A DNA stretch of 64,000 nt, taken from positions 1,178,001 to 1,242,000 of the forward strand of contig JAFLBV010000001.1 in NCBI GenBank assembly GCA_017302895.1, read 5' to 3'. Of the stretch, positions 1-9,529 are shown piece after piece (the stretch's first letter is position 1; every line of letters starts with the position of its first letter). The position numbers and the translations under genes were made by a program. The notes under the pieces are model-generated. The model saw nothing but the letters and a program-made list of their open reading frames with translations. It ran no database searches and was not told where the DNA came from. This DNA comes from Ignavibacteria bacterium. Its GTDB lineage: Bacteria; Bacteroidota; Ignavibacteria; Ignavibacteriales; Ignavibacteriaceae.

Positions 1-913
1 TTCGAATAAATCTTGTTTCACGGTCTGTACAAAATCCATTCACCCTGATATCATCAACTATCCTGTCTCTTTCTTCGATGTCTTCCCAGAGTCCAATATC
101 CAGAGTCGATTTACCAATCGCTTCTTCCCGGGGAATTCCTGAGATGAAATTAAATGCTGTATTACAGTCGGCTATTTCATCCTTTGATCTGTCAATAAGG
201 AGTACAGCAACAGGTGAAGACTCAAAAATGAGCTTGAGGTGTTCATTCGAAACAGTAACATCATAGTTTAATCTCTGGTTAAGCAGCAGGACAAATCCAA
301 ATGTCCAGATCGAGCCGACAATAATGGAATCCAACATCGGGATGTAGTTTAACGGGTGGGGGTCAAGAAATTCAACAGGCCCGGGGCTTATGAACATTTG
401 CCAGGAACGGTAAATCAGTACAAGCGAGTGAATTACAAAAGTGACCGCCAAAAAATGGAATATGTTGTCAGTATTTTTTTGATGCTTCTTAAACATTTCA
501 AAAGCGATCAAACCGGAAATCACACAAACGGTTATATTCAAAATTATTCCGCGGGCGGTAATATCATTGATAACAAAAAGGAAATAAAGGAAGGTGGCAA
601 GTGCCAATAAACCAATACTGCTTGAGAGTTTCGTCTTCAGCTTTTTATCCTGAAAAGCCAATAAACCATTATAAATAAAGATGGTCCCTGTTATGATAGC
701 CGAGTTTTGAAGGATGACGACGATCTCGAAGATTCCGGGGATATCTCGAAAAAGCATGAGCCCGAAGCCGAATACCTCCATGGCATTCCATGCCAACCAC
801 CAGCCTGTTCCTTTGTATTGCCTGTTGGTCCTGTAGAGGATAAGGAAGACTGAAAACTGAATCAAGTGGAGAACACCTGTAACAAGCGCAAGTGTTCGCA
901 TATCTAATAGCAT
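1..913 (-). CDS. 7TM membrane sensor with PAS domain (5' part, cut by window edge)
   Basis: The minus strand is open without a stop from an ATG at 913 to the window edge (about 304 codons), so the C-terminal part is missing. The first 215 residues hold about seven hydrophobic segments (for example ALVTGVLHLIQFSVFLILY near residue 8 and IVGSIWTFGFVLLLNQ near 200), resembling the 7TM input modules of sensor kinases. From about residue 220 a PAS-like domain follows (LIFESSPVAVLLIDRSKDEI, then NTAFNFISGIPREEAIGKS). The output domain lies outside the window; a histidine kinase is most likely given how many occur nearby, but a GGDEF or other output is possible. Short plus-strand frames across this region are shadows. 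A 290-bp gap separates its start from the next gene. Confidence 0.75.
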   Translation of the reverse strand, partial: MLLDMRTLALVTGVLHLIQFSVFLILYRTNRQYKGTGWWLAWNAMEVFGFGLMLFRDIPGIFEIVVILQNSAIITGTIFIYNGLLAFQDKKLKTKLSSSIGLLALATFLYFLFVINDITARGIILNITVCVISGLIAFEMFKKHQKNTDNIFHFLAVTFVIHSLVLIYRSWQMFISPGPVEFLDPHPLNYIPMLDSIIVGSIWTFGFVLLLNQRLNYDVTVSNEHLKLIFESSPVAVLLIDRSKDEIADCNTAFNFISGIPREEAIGKSTLDIGLWEDIEERDRIVDDIRVNGFCTDRETRFIR

Positions 914-1066
914 CTAAAAATTTCGCTTAGATTATCTCTGAAAAGTCAGAAATCTCTCCTCGGAAAGGAAAGGTAAACTACATGTTCAAATTAATAAAAA
1001 AACTAATTCCATTTAAATAAAAAGTGAAAATTTGAAAAGGATTTTCAGAGAGGGGTGTCGGATATT

Positions 1067-1099
1067 TAAAAAAAAGGACCCCCGCACGAGGCGAGGGTC
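1067..1099 (-). terminator. rho-independent terminator of the C25 protease gene
   Basis: Read on the minus strand, GACCCTCGC pairs with GCGGGGGTC (one G-T pair) around a 5-nt loop and is followed by a run of T. It lies about 100 bp past the stop of the C25 protease gene. The rest of the interval 914-1202 shows nothing else recognisable. Confidence 0.8.
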
Positions 1100-1202
1100 A
1101 CAGGGAGTAATGTATCACTAATCAGCAGCAGGGAATACTGAAGAGTGACATCTCAAAATTAATAAAAATACTAATTCTGTGCAAGAGTAAAATGCAACTT
1201 TT

Positions 1203-4200
1203 TTACTTCATAACAACAAATTTTCTTGTTTCAGTGAATTTTCCCGAAGTCAGACGGTAAAAATAGACACCACTGGAATAATTTGAGCAATCGAGAACGG
1301 CTCTGTGGATACCGGCTTCCTTATCTCCATCTACCAAAGTTGCAACCTCATTGCCGAGAGCATCGAATATTTTAAGCTGAACATTGGAGAGAGATGCTCC
1401 GCTAACCTGTGGCACAGCGTATGCGATCGTGGTGACGGGGTTAAACGGATTTGGATAATTTTGATAGAGAGCAAAATTTTCCGGGAGCCCCACTTCAATT
1501 TTTACCACATCGCTGAATGAAACTGCGCCGTTGAAGTCAGTCTGCCTGATACGGTATTCATAGCTGCCGGGTTTTACATTCCTTTCTCTGAAAGAGTATT
1601 CGGAGATGGTGGAAGTGGTGCCCTTCCCTTTTACGAATGTAACCGGGTTCCATGCAGCTTTGGTGTTGTCTTTTCTTTCGACCGTGAATCCCATGTTGTT
1701 GGTTTCTGTAGCGGTCACCCACTTCAAAACAACTTCATCACGGATGGTTTCCGCATCCAGTGAAACAAGTTCAACAGGAATAACCGAAAGTGTCATGGAA
1801 ACAGGGACAGTAAGCACAGGGTGCTGACCGCAATTGCTTCTTACGATCATATCCATCGAGTAGTTACCGAAATTGAAATCCTCGGTTCTTATTTTTATCA
1901 CGATTCCGGTTCGGTTTCCCTGATTAAGAGTACCAGCCATATTTCCCGAAGTGATAATCCATTCGGGTTCTGCAGCAAGTTTCACAGCAAGATTGTTTTT
2001 GACATAATTGGCGTTGTAAGCCATCTGCAGACCGTCTGTTCCTGCACCATTTTCGATACCCGTGGTGGCACCGTTCAGGGTGCCGGTCATGTTGTTGAAA
2101 TAATACATGATTTTACCACCCGAGTAGATTACCACCTGCCAGGTGTAGCTTGCGGTTCCGCTGTATCTCTGGTAGTTTGTCCACTGGATGATAAATTTGT
2201 TGCCATCCTGTTTATAGTGAACGGTACCCGGTGCCTTTGCATCAAGATCGTCCCAGAATGGAGAAATTATTTCATTCGGAACGGCGCTGTTGGGTATGTT
2301 TGTGTTTGTGTAAATATTCGTGGAAATCGGGGAAAAAGTGAGCAATCCATTGGTTGAGATGTAGATCTGCGACTTTGTCTGCCCGTAATATTTGAAGTTA
2401 AATCCAAGATTTATTGGTCCGGCATATCCTTCATCCGTAGCGGAGAGGGTACCGGTGGGAGTCCACGAAGTTACCTGGGTACCGGTGGAAGCGATGTCGT
2501 TCCATTCATAAGCAGGTCCTTGAGGATCGTCGCTGTCAGCCCATTTATATCCGAAGAGATCAGGCCCGCCCGAACCCTTGGCAGATTGTCCGGGGTTGTG
2601 GAACGGTGAGTCTTTCGACTGATTCAGATCACCTTTGGGGCTCTCATTTATGAGAGAAAATGAGACAGCCTTTGACGGATAGCTGCTGTTGGCGAATTCG
2701 ACAGTATAGTCGAGTGTTGATGGATTCGCTGAAGTATTCGAAATGTAAACAGTATCGATCACTTCGGTTTGATGAGTCAGCAGGTGATGTATGCTTCCCG
2801 GGTTCACCGATGCAAGCGGTGGAGCAAGTGTCGTTCCGGAGGTAACATTCGACATCGTGGATTTATTTGACCACATATCCATTGCCTTTACGGCAAAATA
2901 ATAAGTGCTGTTGGCGGTGAGTCCCAAAACTGTATAGGTCTTTGGGGTACCAAGGGTGTCATTATGTCCCGAATAAATGATACTTGCGGCAGCATTAAAA
3001 TCGTTGTCGTTTACAATCGGATTCAATGAATAACGGATGTCGTAGCTTTGAACACCTCCGAAAGTTGAATCGTAAGGGGCTGTCCAGTTCAATTTGAGAG
3101 AATTGGAACAGGGATCACCCGTTGCAAGGTTTGTTACGGGATTCGGAGGAGTCGGATCCGGAGGGATGTTCCTCTTTGTCTCGAGAGAGGGATCTCCCAT
3201 CAGATTATACATTTCGAGGTATCTGAGCATCGTTGTTCCGGGTCCGATATTTCCGAAATGAAGAGTTGTCAGATATTTTCCCATATCCATCATTGGAGTA
3301 ACTTTGGTAAGGTTGTCCTCGAACATCGATTTTATCAGCTTTCTCTCGAGAATATCGTCTTCGTCCCAATAGGAATTTACAGAGGAACCGTAAAATGAGG
3401 CACCACCTCTCTGTGTTCTTATCCATGTCTCACCGAAGCACTCGCCCAGATGATAGGATCCTGTGACGCAGGCAAAAGAATAAACAAACGGGAATATCGA
3501 GTTGGTCAGGTTTCTTACATCAGACTGTCCGAGGACGGGACCATCAGCCCATGATGACTCTGACCCGTGGCCCGAGTAGATGGCGAAAACCTTGTTGCTG
3601 TTTAATGCAGCGATCAACTGACTTGTTGTGGCTCCGCTGTTACTGTAGAGCTTCTGGTTGTTGTAACCATTCGGTTCGAAATAGGTGCTTATCACAAAAT
3701 TGTGAGTTCCTTCAGTAATCGAATAATTATCCTGTGATGCCATAAAAACATTGTTCTTGGCAAAAGTGGCGATGTTATTCTCCATAAAGAGCGTTTTGTT
3801 AATCACATTCGCAAGCTCTGTTGTCGAGGTTATCGAGAACCGCCCGATAAATGCATCGGCGTAATAATCGGTACCTTGAAGGAGAGCATAGTTAAGATCG
3901 GTTTTGGGATTTCCCTCGCCGGCTCCTGTCCAAGCGGGGATTTTATCAACATCCCCCACCAGAAGGATGAATTCAGGCTTAGTAGCAGGGTTGTCGTAAC
4001 GCTGTTGTATAAATGCCTTGATTGCCGTAGTAGTGGTTCCTGCGACTGTGGTTGTGAACAGATTTACATTAAATCCGTTGGCTGTTTTGTGAGCGATAAA
4101 AGGTGCGAGCCCTGCTTCGTATTCAGGGGCTGTAATAACAAGGTAATTCTTTATTTGTTCGAGGACACCTCTTTCATAGTTGGAGAAGAAATTCTCGAAG

Positions 4201-4808
4201 AACGACGAATAGACATCAGAATATCCGCTCTTTTTTCCCACGGGTTGAGTCAGCTCAATCGAGAAGGAGGCAGACCGGGTGATATCAAGCCGTTTTTCTG
4301 CAGGGATATAATTAAACGGATAAATAGTGATGGTTACACCCTTTACACCGGCTACAAAGAATGGTTCTGAAATCTCTATCAGTGGCTGACGGGGATTACC
4401 ACTTGATGCATAAAATGCATTGTCGTAGTTGAAAGGGCGGTCTTTCAGCGGGAAGTCCCTTCTCCAGGGAGCCTGAAACGGATAGACATGTTCCTTCACT
4501 GTCAGATTTTCGATTTTCTTGTTAAGAGTCAGGATTGCGGGTGAATTTTCAGCATCACCGATCACAATGTTAAAACTTATTTTGGGAAGTGCAGGCTTGC
4601 CCGCAACAGAAGTGACACCGTATCCGGGTATCTCAATTTGAGTGAAGTTTTTGTCGGTTGATGTAAATGGTTTTTGAGTGTACTCAGGGAGTGTAAAATT
4701 GAGTTTGTATCCGTTTCCTGTTTTCACTAATTGAATTCCTTCGGGCACGGATGCAAAGAGAATTCCAAGAGATGAGAGGAACAGAAACAGCGTAAAAATT
4801 TTTTTCAT
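1203..4808 (-). CDS. Gingipain-like C25 cysteine protease with T9SS C-terminal sorting domain
   Basis: Secreted or surface cysteine endopeptidase of family C25. The ATG at 4808 is preferred over an upstream in-frame codon because it starts a clean signal peptide (MKKIFTLFLFLSSLGILFAS). A propeptide-like region (about 20-200) is followed by the C25 domain (about 215-560) with catalytic His in YSGHGSESSW (near 413) and Cys in SFACVTGSYH (near 446). The His-Cys spacing is 33 residues, the same as H211/C244 of RgpB. A fibronectin III-like domain (about 575-660), a beta-rich region and a second FN3-like module (ATETNNMGFTVERK) follow. The last 80 residues are a type A T9SS sorting domain (YPNPFNP, ending TRKFVVMK). 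It probably degrades proteins outside the cell. Monocistronic, with its own terminator. Confidence 0.9.
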   Translation of the reverse strand: MKKIFTLFLFLSSLGILFASVPEGIQLVKTGNGYKLNFTLPEYTQKPFTSTDKNFTQIEIPGYGVTSVAGKPALPKISFNIVIGDAENSPAILTLNKKIENLTVKEHVYPFQAPWRRDFPLKDRPFNYDNAFYASSGNPRQPLIEISEPFFVAGVKGVTITIYPFNYIPAEKRLDITRSASFSIELTQPVGKKSGYSDVYSSFFENFFSNYERGVLEQIKNYLVITAPEYEAGLAPFIAHKTANGFNVNLFTTTVAGTTTTAIKAFIQQRYDNPATKPEFILLVGDVDKIPAWTGAGEGNPKTDLNYALLQGTDYYADAFIGRFSITSTTELANVINKTLFMENNIATFAKNNVFMASQDNYSITEGTHNFVISTYFEPNGYNNQKLYSNSGATTSQLIAALNSNKVFAIYSGHGSESSWADGPVLGQSDVRNLTNSIFPFVYSFACVTGSYHLGECFGETWIRTQRGGASFYGSSVNSYWDEDDILERKLIKSMFEDNLTKVTPMMDMGKYLTTLHFGNIGPGTTMLRYLEMYNLMGDPSLETKRNIPPDPTPPNPVTNLATGDPCSNSLKLNWTAPYDSTFGGVQSYDIRYSLNPIVNDNDFNAAASIIYSGHNDTLGTPKTYTVLGLTANSTYYFAVKAMDMWSNKSTMSNVTSGTTLAPPLASVNPGSIHHLLTHQTEVIDTVYISNTSANPSTLDYTVEFANSSYPSKAVSFSLINESPKGDLNQSKDSPFHNPGQSAKGSGGPDLFGYKWADSDDPQGPAYEWNDIASTGTQVTSWTPTGTLSATDEGYAGPINLGFNFKYYGQTKSQIYISTNGLLTFSPISTNIYTNTNIPNSAVPNEIISPFWDDLDAKAPGTVHYKQDGNKFIIQWTNYQRYSGTASYTWQVVIYSGGKIMYYFNNMTGTLNGATTGIENGAGTDGLQMAYNANYVKNNLAVKLAAEPEWIITSGNMAGTLNQGNRTGIVIKIRTEDFNFGNYSMDMIVRSNCGQHPVLTVPVSMTLSVIPVELVSLDAETIRDEVVLKWVTATETNNMGFTVERKDNTKAAWNPVTFVKGKGTTSTISEYSFRERNVKPGSYEYRIRQTDFNGAVSFSDVVKIEVGLPENFALYQNYPNPFNPVTTIAYAVPQVSGASLSNVQLKIFDALGNEVATLVDGDKEAGIHRAVLDCSNYSSGVYFYRLTSGKFTETRKFVVMK

Positions 4809-5035
4809 GGAGGATTCCAGTATGATTGGGACGCACAAATTTCCGGTATAAAAATTCAACCGGAGAAAAAAGGGGTCTAATGGCTTAAGTCATTTTGTGA
4901 CCGGGGCGCTGAAAGGGGAAACAACCATTTCAGGAAAGGAAATAAAAACCTTGAAAATATTCAATTTCCAATGCTTAAATTAGGAAATGTTTGTGTAATT
5001 TGAAATATTAAATTTTGATCATTATCTGCAGTATT

Positions 5036-7147
5036 ATGTCAAAGAAATTTCACCTTATTCTCTTTTTTGTGTCCATAATTTTAGTGTTGGCATTTTTTAT
5101 GTCGACCGGAATTACTGCACAGACAGGAAACGACAAAAACGGCAATAAAAACGGGACTCCGGGTGCAGCGAATGAGAAATTATTTCAAACAGAGATAAAC
5201 TCACATTTGAGGAAACAGGAATTTCTGCAAGCCGGGAAATTACTCGACTCACTAAGAGAGTTTTATTTCAGGACCTTTGAATTCAGAAAAGCGGTTGAAA
5301 CGGGGAAGATAACTCTTTCATTGAGTGACAAAATCAACGACAAAGCTCTGGTGGCATCTTCATACAATACCACAGGCCTCTCCTACTGGCGTCTTGGTGA
5401 TTTGGATTCTGCACTTGTTTTTTTAAATGAAGGATTGAAAATCCGTCTGACACTTACTGATTCTGCAGCTCTCGGGAGATCGTATAATAATATCGGACTT
5501 GTTTACTGGAGAAAAGGGGAAACGGAACTTTCGTACAGAAATTACCTGAGAGCCCTTGAAATCAGGGAGAAGTGCGGCGATATTCAAGGATATATCCTTA
5601 GTCTCAATAACATTGCACTTATATATCAGCGGCTAAAATATTTTGAACTTGCTGCTGCAAACATTAACAGAGCTCTGACCCTAGCGGACTCCATTAATTT
5701 CGAACAGGGGAGGACCTATTCCTTACGCCGGCTGGGGAGTCTTTCCGTTGCGCAAAAAGACTTTGTAAAAGCAAAAAAATATGCGGAAGAAGTGGTTACC
5801 CTCTTTAACAAAAAAGGTGAAAAAGCCGGTCTGGCTCAGATTTACAACGATCTGGGGATTATTGAAGAAAATACCGGCAACCTTGTCAAAGCTGTCGACT
5901 ACTTCAACCTGAGTATCAATCTTGCAAGATCTATACAGGACAAGTTCATTGAATCATTCGCTCTCCTGAATCTCGGAAGAGTCGATTTTGCACTGGGGAA
6001 AAATAAAGAGGCGTTAGAGACACTTCAAAAATCCCGAAAACTTGCTGATAACGGAAAATATTCAGTTGTACTGCGTGATGCCAATCTGCAGCTCTCAAAA
6101 GTTTATGAGAAATTGGGAAATATGAAGGAATCGCTTTCCTTCCTGAATGCCCACCTGGCATTAAAAGATTCTTTATTCAACGAATCGTCCCTAAGCAGCA
6201 TTGGGGAGATGAGGATTCGGTACGAAATTGAAAAATCGGAAGAGAGACAGACTTATCTGCGGGAGCAGGTGGAAGCTCAGAACAGAGTGAATTTCTTTCT
6301 TCTTCTTCTGGTCGTTCTCACTCTCGTTGGAACCGGATCAGTCGCTTTTCTTTTGATCAGACAAAAGAAACTTGGCGTACTTCTTGAGACCAAAAACGAG
6401 GAAATGGCGCTTATTAATAACAAGCTTCAAAAGAGTAATGATGAACTGATACTGGCAAATGAAACCAAGACGAAACTTTTCTCGATAATTGCCCACGACC
6501 TTAAGACTCCTTTTGTCAGCATTTTGGGGTTTGCAGAGCTATTGAAAGAGGAGGCAATGAATATGAAAAACGAGGATGCCCTCGATTTCAGCGAAAAGAT
6601 TCTTGCCTCGTCTCAAAAACTGGTGGAACTTGTAAATAATCTTGCCGGTTGGGCTCTCGTTCAAAAAGAAATGATAAGGGCGAAGCCGGTCGATTTGGAT
6701 ATTGAGGAGATCAGCAACAAGGTTCTCAAGGAAGCCGGTCTGAATCTTGCCTTAAAAAGTATAGAGGTAGAAACCTCATTTGAGCACCCGGCAATAGTGC
6801 ATGCCGACCGTGAAATGATCGCAACCGTTATCAGGAATCTCCTTACGAATGCAGTGAAGTTTTCATACAAAGGAGGCAAAATAGTAATGAAGGGGACTGT
6901 CTCCGGCGGGAAGTACCGGCTGGTGATAAAAGACAACGGAGTAGGGATGTCTCCTGACATGATCAGCAATATTTTGTACGGAAGCGGCATGATCTCCACG
7001 ACAGGGACTGCAAATGAGAAAGGAACGGGACTCGGTCTTTCTGTAAGTCGCGAATTTATGAGAGAGAATGACGGGGTTCTGAATATTTCAAGCGAACCGG
7101 GAAACGGTAGTGAATTTTTGATCGAACTGCCAATCGTCAAAAAATAA
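5036..7147 (+). CDS. TPR-repeat transmembrane sensor histidine kinase
   Basis: Sensor kinase that would sense through TPR repeats on the periplasmic side. The start at 5036 (MSKKFHLILFFVSIILVLAF) gives an N-terminal signal/anchor; an in-frame codon seven residues upstream adds nothing. About six TPR units occupy residues 85-340 (for example SYNNIGLVYWRKGETELSYR), then a coiled-coil stretch and one TM segment (FFLLLLVVLTLVGTGSVAFLL, near 425-446). The HisKA phosphoacceptor is in FSIIAHDLKTPF (His near 487), the N-box in RNLLTNAVKF (near 600), G1 in DNGVGMS and G2 in GTGLGLS. No receiver or output domain is present, so a separate response regulator is needed; none is adjacent. Divergent from the C25 protease gene. 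Confidence 0.9.
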   Translation: MSKKFHLILFFVSIILVLAFFMSTGITAQTGNDKNGNKNGTPGAANEKLFQTEINSHLRKQEFLQAGKLLDSLREFYFRTFEFRKAVETGKITLSLSDKINDKALVASSYNTTGLSYWRLGDLDSALVFLNEGLKIRLTLTDSAALGRSYNNIGLVYWRKGETELSYRNYLRALEIREKCGDIQGYILSLNNIALIYQRLKYFELAAANINRALTLADSINFEQGRTYSLRRLGSLSVAQKDFVKAKKYAEEVVTLFNKKGEKAGLAQIYNDLGIIEENTGNLVKAVDYFNLSINLARSIQDKFIESFALLNLGRVDFALGKNKEALETLQKSRKLADNGKYSVVLRDANLQLSKVYEKLGNMKESLSFLNAHLALKDSLFNESSLSSIGEMRIRYEIEKSEERQTYLREQVEAQNRVNFFLLLLVVLTLVGTGSVAFLLIRQKKLGVLLETKNEEMALINNKLQKSNDELILANETKTKLFSIIAHDLKTPFVSILGFAELLKEEAMNMKNEDALDFSEKILASSQKLVELVNNLAGWALVQKEMIRAKPVDLDIEEISNKVLKEAGLNLALKSIEVETSFEHPAIVHADREMIATVIRNLLTNAVKFSYKGGKIVMKGTVSGGKYRLVIKDNGVGMSPDMISNILYGSGMISTTGTANEKGTGLGLSVSREFMRENDGVLNISSEPGNGSEFLIELPIVKK

Positions 7148-7177
7148 GAATAAACCGGTTTTTCAGTTATTAGCAAA

Positions 7178-7212
7178 AAAAGAGGCTGCTCCGAAAAAGG
7201 GCAGCCTCTTTA
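7178..7212. terminator. bidirectional terminator between convergent genes
   Basis: A run of A, AGAGGCTGC, an 11-nt loop, GCAGCCTCT and a run of T form a stem with A/T tracts on both flanks. It can stop transcription of both the rightward TPR kinase gene and the leftward oligoendopeptidase gene, whose stops are about 30 bp away on either side. Confidence 0.85.
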
Positions 7213-7240
7213 ATTTTATTCCACAGGTCAGGTTAAAGGA

Positions 7241-9151
7241 TTATTTCCCTTTCTTCTCAACCCTGTCGAAAATCTTTTCCATTTCGGCGACCAGAAGATC
7301 GAAGCGTTTGAAAGCTGCTTTATATGGATCTGATGTTGTCATATCCACCCCTGCTTTTTGCAGAAGTTTGATCGAATAGTCACTGTTTCCTGATCTTAAC
7401 ATTCCAAGATATTTATCAACCGCTCCGGCCTGTCCCGTCAGAATATTCTGTGAGAGAGCCATTGATGAGATAATTCCTGTACTGTACTGGAAGACATAGA
7501 AATTATAGAAGAAGTGAGGTATTTTACTCCATTCAACTTCGATATAATCGTCAACCAGAGTAACACCCTTGTCGTGTCCGTAGTAGGTTCTTGTAAGGTC
7601 GAGATATTTTTTATTCAGCCAGTCGGCAGTAAGGGTTTTGCCCTCTTCAACTCTCTGATGCATGGCGAGTTCAAATTCAGCGAACAACGCCTGGCGATAG
7701 ATGGTTTGTCTTGCTCTCTCGAGGAACTGATCGATGATGAAAAGTTTCAGGTTGTCGTCAGTTTCATTTTTAAGAAGGAAGTCCATCAGGAGATTCTCGT
7801 TGAAAGTCGAGGCTATCTCTGCGAGGAAAGTTGTATAATTTGAAGTGGCGTAAGGCTGATTCTTGTTAGTAAGCCATGAGTGCATTGCATGTCCAAGCTC
7901 ATGAGTAAGAGTTGAAAGGTTGCTGTACTCGCCGTCATAATTCATTTTGATGTAGGGGTGGATATCATAAATGGCATCCGAGTAGGCACCGCTTTCCTTA
8001 TCCTTGTTGGGATATACATCTATCCAGCCATTGTTGAAAGCCTGTGTAAGACCATCTTTATATTCTGATCCCAAAACTCCAAGGGAGTTAAGAACGATTT
8101 TTTTAGCTTCGTCGTATGTGTAGAGTTTATCGACACTCTTAACTGAGGAAGCCCACAGGTCTTCATATTTAAGGGTTTTCAGTCCGAGCATTTTTTGCTT
8201 CAACTGAAGATATTTATGAAGTGAAGGCAGATTTGCATTCACTTCTTTGATCAACTGATAGTAAACAGTTGTATCGATGTTATCCTGGAAAAGGCGTGCC
8301 TGCAGGCAGGAGTTGAATTTTCTTGCTCTGGTATTAAAAAGATCGATCTTCATTCCGCCGTCAAACAGAGTGGCGAGAGTGTTTTCATATTTTTTATGAT
8401 TTTTCCAGTAGCTCCTGAATGCGAGTGATCTGTCTTCGGGATTTTTAGCCGTGCGGTACTTGTAGTAGTTGGCGTAGTTCAGTTCCACTTTTTTTCCGTC
8501 GGAGAATGTTACCTCGGGAGCCGGAATGTCCACATCATTAAGAATTGTGGCAGCTTCAGAAATATTCGAAGAGTAGATACCGGTTAAGGAGAGGAGTTGC
8601 TCTTCAGCCAAAGGAAGCATATGTTTTTTAGATCTCAAGAGTTCTTCCACTCCAAACTTCCAAGGAGCAAGTTTCGCTTCCTCCTTGAAGTAACCCATCA
8701 GTTTCTTGTCATCCATTTTCAGCAGATCATCGTTCATGAAATTCAACTGCATGGAAGCATCGACATAAATCGATTGAATTTCACCCTTCATCTGATTGAA
8801 GGTGCTGTTTGACATTTCCATGTCATACTGTCTGCGGGCGTAGCTGTAGAGGTGATAAAGTTTCAGCTTGAGTTGATCGGCAACTTTGAACATTTCGAGC
8901 ATGTTTGATGCTGAAGAAGTCCATGTTGGAGCATTGGATTTTATCTTTGCAAGAAGTTTGGTTACTTCTGCTTTATCAGCGTTCCAAAGGTCGTAATTGG
9001 CATAGATATCAGATACTTTCCATTTAAATTCATTGGGCACCTGATCCCGGGGCGTTGTCGAGTAGTCGGGTATTTTGCCTTCCTGTGCGGAAGCAACAAA
9101 AGAGAACGAACCGACAAGAAGAGTTGAAATTAAAATATTTCTTAATTTCAT
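7241..9151 (-). CDS. pepF: Oligoendopeptidase F (M3 family zinc peptidase), exported
   Basis: Zinc metallopeptidase cleaving medium-sized oligopeptides. The start at 9151 has a Shine-Dalgarno sequence (GGAGA) 8 nt upstream and begins a signal peptide ending in VASAQ, so the product is probably periplasmic, unlike cytoplasmic Firmicutes PepF. An in-frame start 26 codons upstream lacks both signals. The M3 zinc motif HELGHAMHS lies near residues 415-423, preceded by a PepF-like N-terminal helical domain and followed by the conserved C-terminal region (YYGHDKGVTLVDDYIEVEWS). The length, 636 aa, fits the family (about 600) plus a signal peptide. It stands alone and converges on the TPR kinase gene; it fits a peptide-degrading lifestyle together with the C25 and S46 peptidases. 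Confidence 0.92.
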   Translation of the reverse strand: MKLRNILISTLLVGSFSFVASAQEGKIPDYSTTPRDQVPNEFKWKVSDIYANYDLWNADKAEVTKLLAKIKSNAPTWTSSASNMLEMFKVADQLKLKLYHLYSYARRQYDMEMSNSTFNQMKGEIQSIYVDASMQLNFMNDDLLKMDDKKLMGYFKEEAKLAPWKFGVEELLRSKKHMLPLAEEQLLSLTGIYSSNISEAATILNDVDIPAPEVTFSDGKKVELNYANYYKYRTAKNPEDRSLAFRSYWKNHKKYENTLATLFDGGMKIDLFNTRARKFNSCLQARLFQDNIDTTVYYQLIKEVNANLPSLHKYLQLKQKMLGLKTLKYEDLWASSVKSVDKLYTYDEAKKIVLNSLGVLGSEYKDGLTQAFNNGWIDVYPNKDKESGAYSDAIYDIHPYIKMNYDGEYSNLSTLTHELGHAMHSWLTNKNQPYATSNYTTFLAEIASTFNENLLMDFLLKNETDDNLKLFIIDQFLERARQTIYRQALFAEFELAMHQRVEEGKTLTADWLNKKYLDLTRTYYGHDKGVTLVDDYIEVEWSKIPHFFYNFYVFQYSTGIISSMALSQNILTGQAGAVDKYLGMLRSGNSDYSIKLLQKAGVDMTTSDPYKAAFKRFDLLVAEMEKIFDRVEKKGK

Positions 9152-9327
9152 ATATATTTCTCCGCGTGTGTTGTTGTTAGAGTAGTGGTTTTTATAACAA
9201 AATTTATAAACCGATATGAAAAATAACAATTTAATGAATAACAGCGTGTAGAAACGGTTTCCAATTTTGGAGAGGTCAAAATAAAATGAACTTGCATCAA
9301 ATAGTCAAAATACATTATCTTGGTGCC

Positions 9328-9414
9328 ATGAATTTGAAAAATACAGAAAAAAGCGTATCAACAGTTGCAAAAGCCGTCCGGGCAAATTGGTGGTGGTGGC
9401 ACCTCTCCCAATGA
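9328..9414 (+). CDS. trpL: trp operon leader peptide with four consecutive Trp codons
   Basis: A 28-codon frame from ATG 9328 to TGA 9412-9414 contains four adjacent TGG codons at 9388-9399 (ending NWWWWHLSQ). It ends 115 bp before trpE, with a terminator hairpin between. Four Trp in a row just before the stop is the hallmark of a leader peptide whose translation measures charged tRNA-Trp. The Shine-Dalgarno is weak (GGTGCC directly before ATG), as is common in Bacteroidota. Ribosome stalling at the TGG run when Trp is short would favour read-through into trpE-A. Confidence 0.88.
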   Translation: MNLKNTEKSVSTVAKAVRANWWWWHLSQ

Positions 9415-9484
9415 GTACCCGGTGATATGTCTTTTTTGATCCCTGCGTAAAGGGATAAACAATTAAAAAGCCCTTCTTTCACCG
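9398..9484 (+). promoter_or_regulatory. candidate alternative pairings of the trp attenuator
   Basis: CGGTGA at 9420-9425 is exactly complementary to TCACCG at 9479-9484, the loop and upper edge of the terminator stem, so this pairing could act as the antiterminator. GGCACC at 9398-9403, overlapping the last Trp codon, pairs with GGTGCC at 9322-9327 just before the leader start. A small hairpin ATCCCT/AGGGAT (9440-9455) lies between. Pairings were found by eye; no folding energies were computed. Confidence 0.5.
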
Positions 9485-9500
9485 AGAAGGGCTTTTTTTA
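9468..9500 (+). terminator. trp attenuator terminator hairpin
   Basis: AAGCCCTTCT (9468-9477) and AGAAGGGCTT (9485-9494) form a perfect 10-bp stem with a 7-nt loop followed by TTTTTT. It lies between the leader peptide and trpE, so it acts as a conditional intrinsic terminator. Confidence 0.88.
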
Positions 9501-9529
9501 TGTCCAAACCATCAATCAATGAGTAATAA

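Noticed and set aside
1821-2357. 178-codon plus-strand frame opposite the C25 protease
   Set aside because: Shadow of the protease gene; no domain, no ribosome-binding site.
9292-9323. Promoter elements (TTGCAT...CATTAT, or TATCTTGG as a Bacteroidota -7 box)
   Set aside because: Both are partial matches; the second would place the start of transcription at the leader ATG. Not strong enough to annotate.
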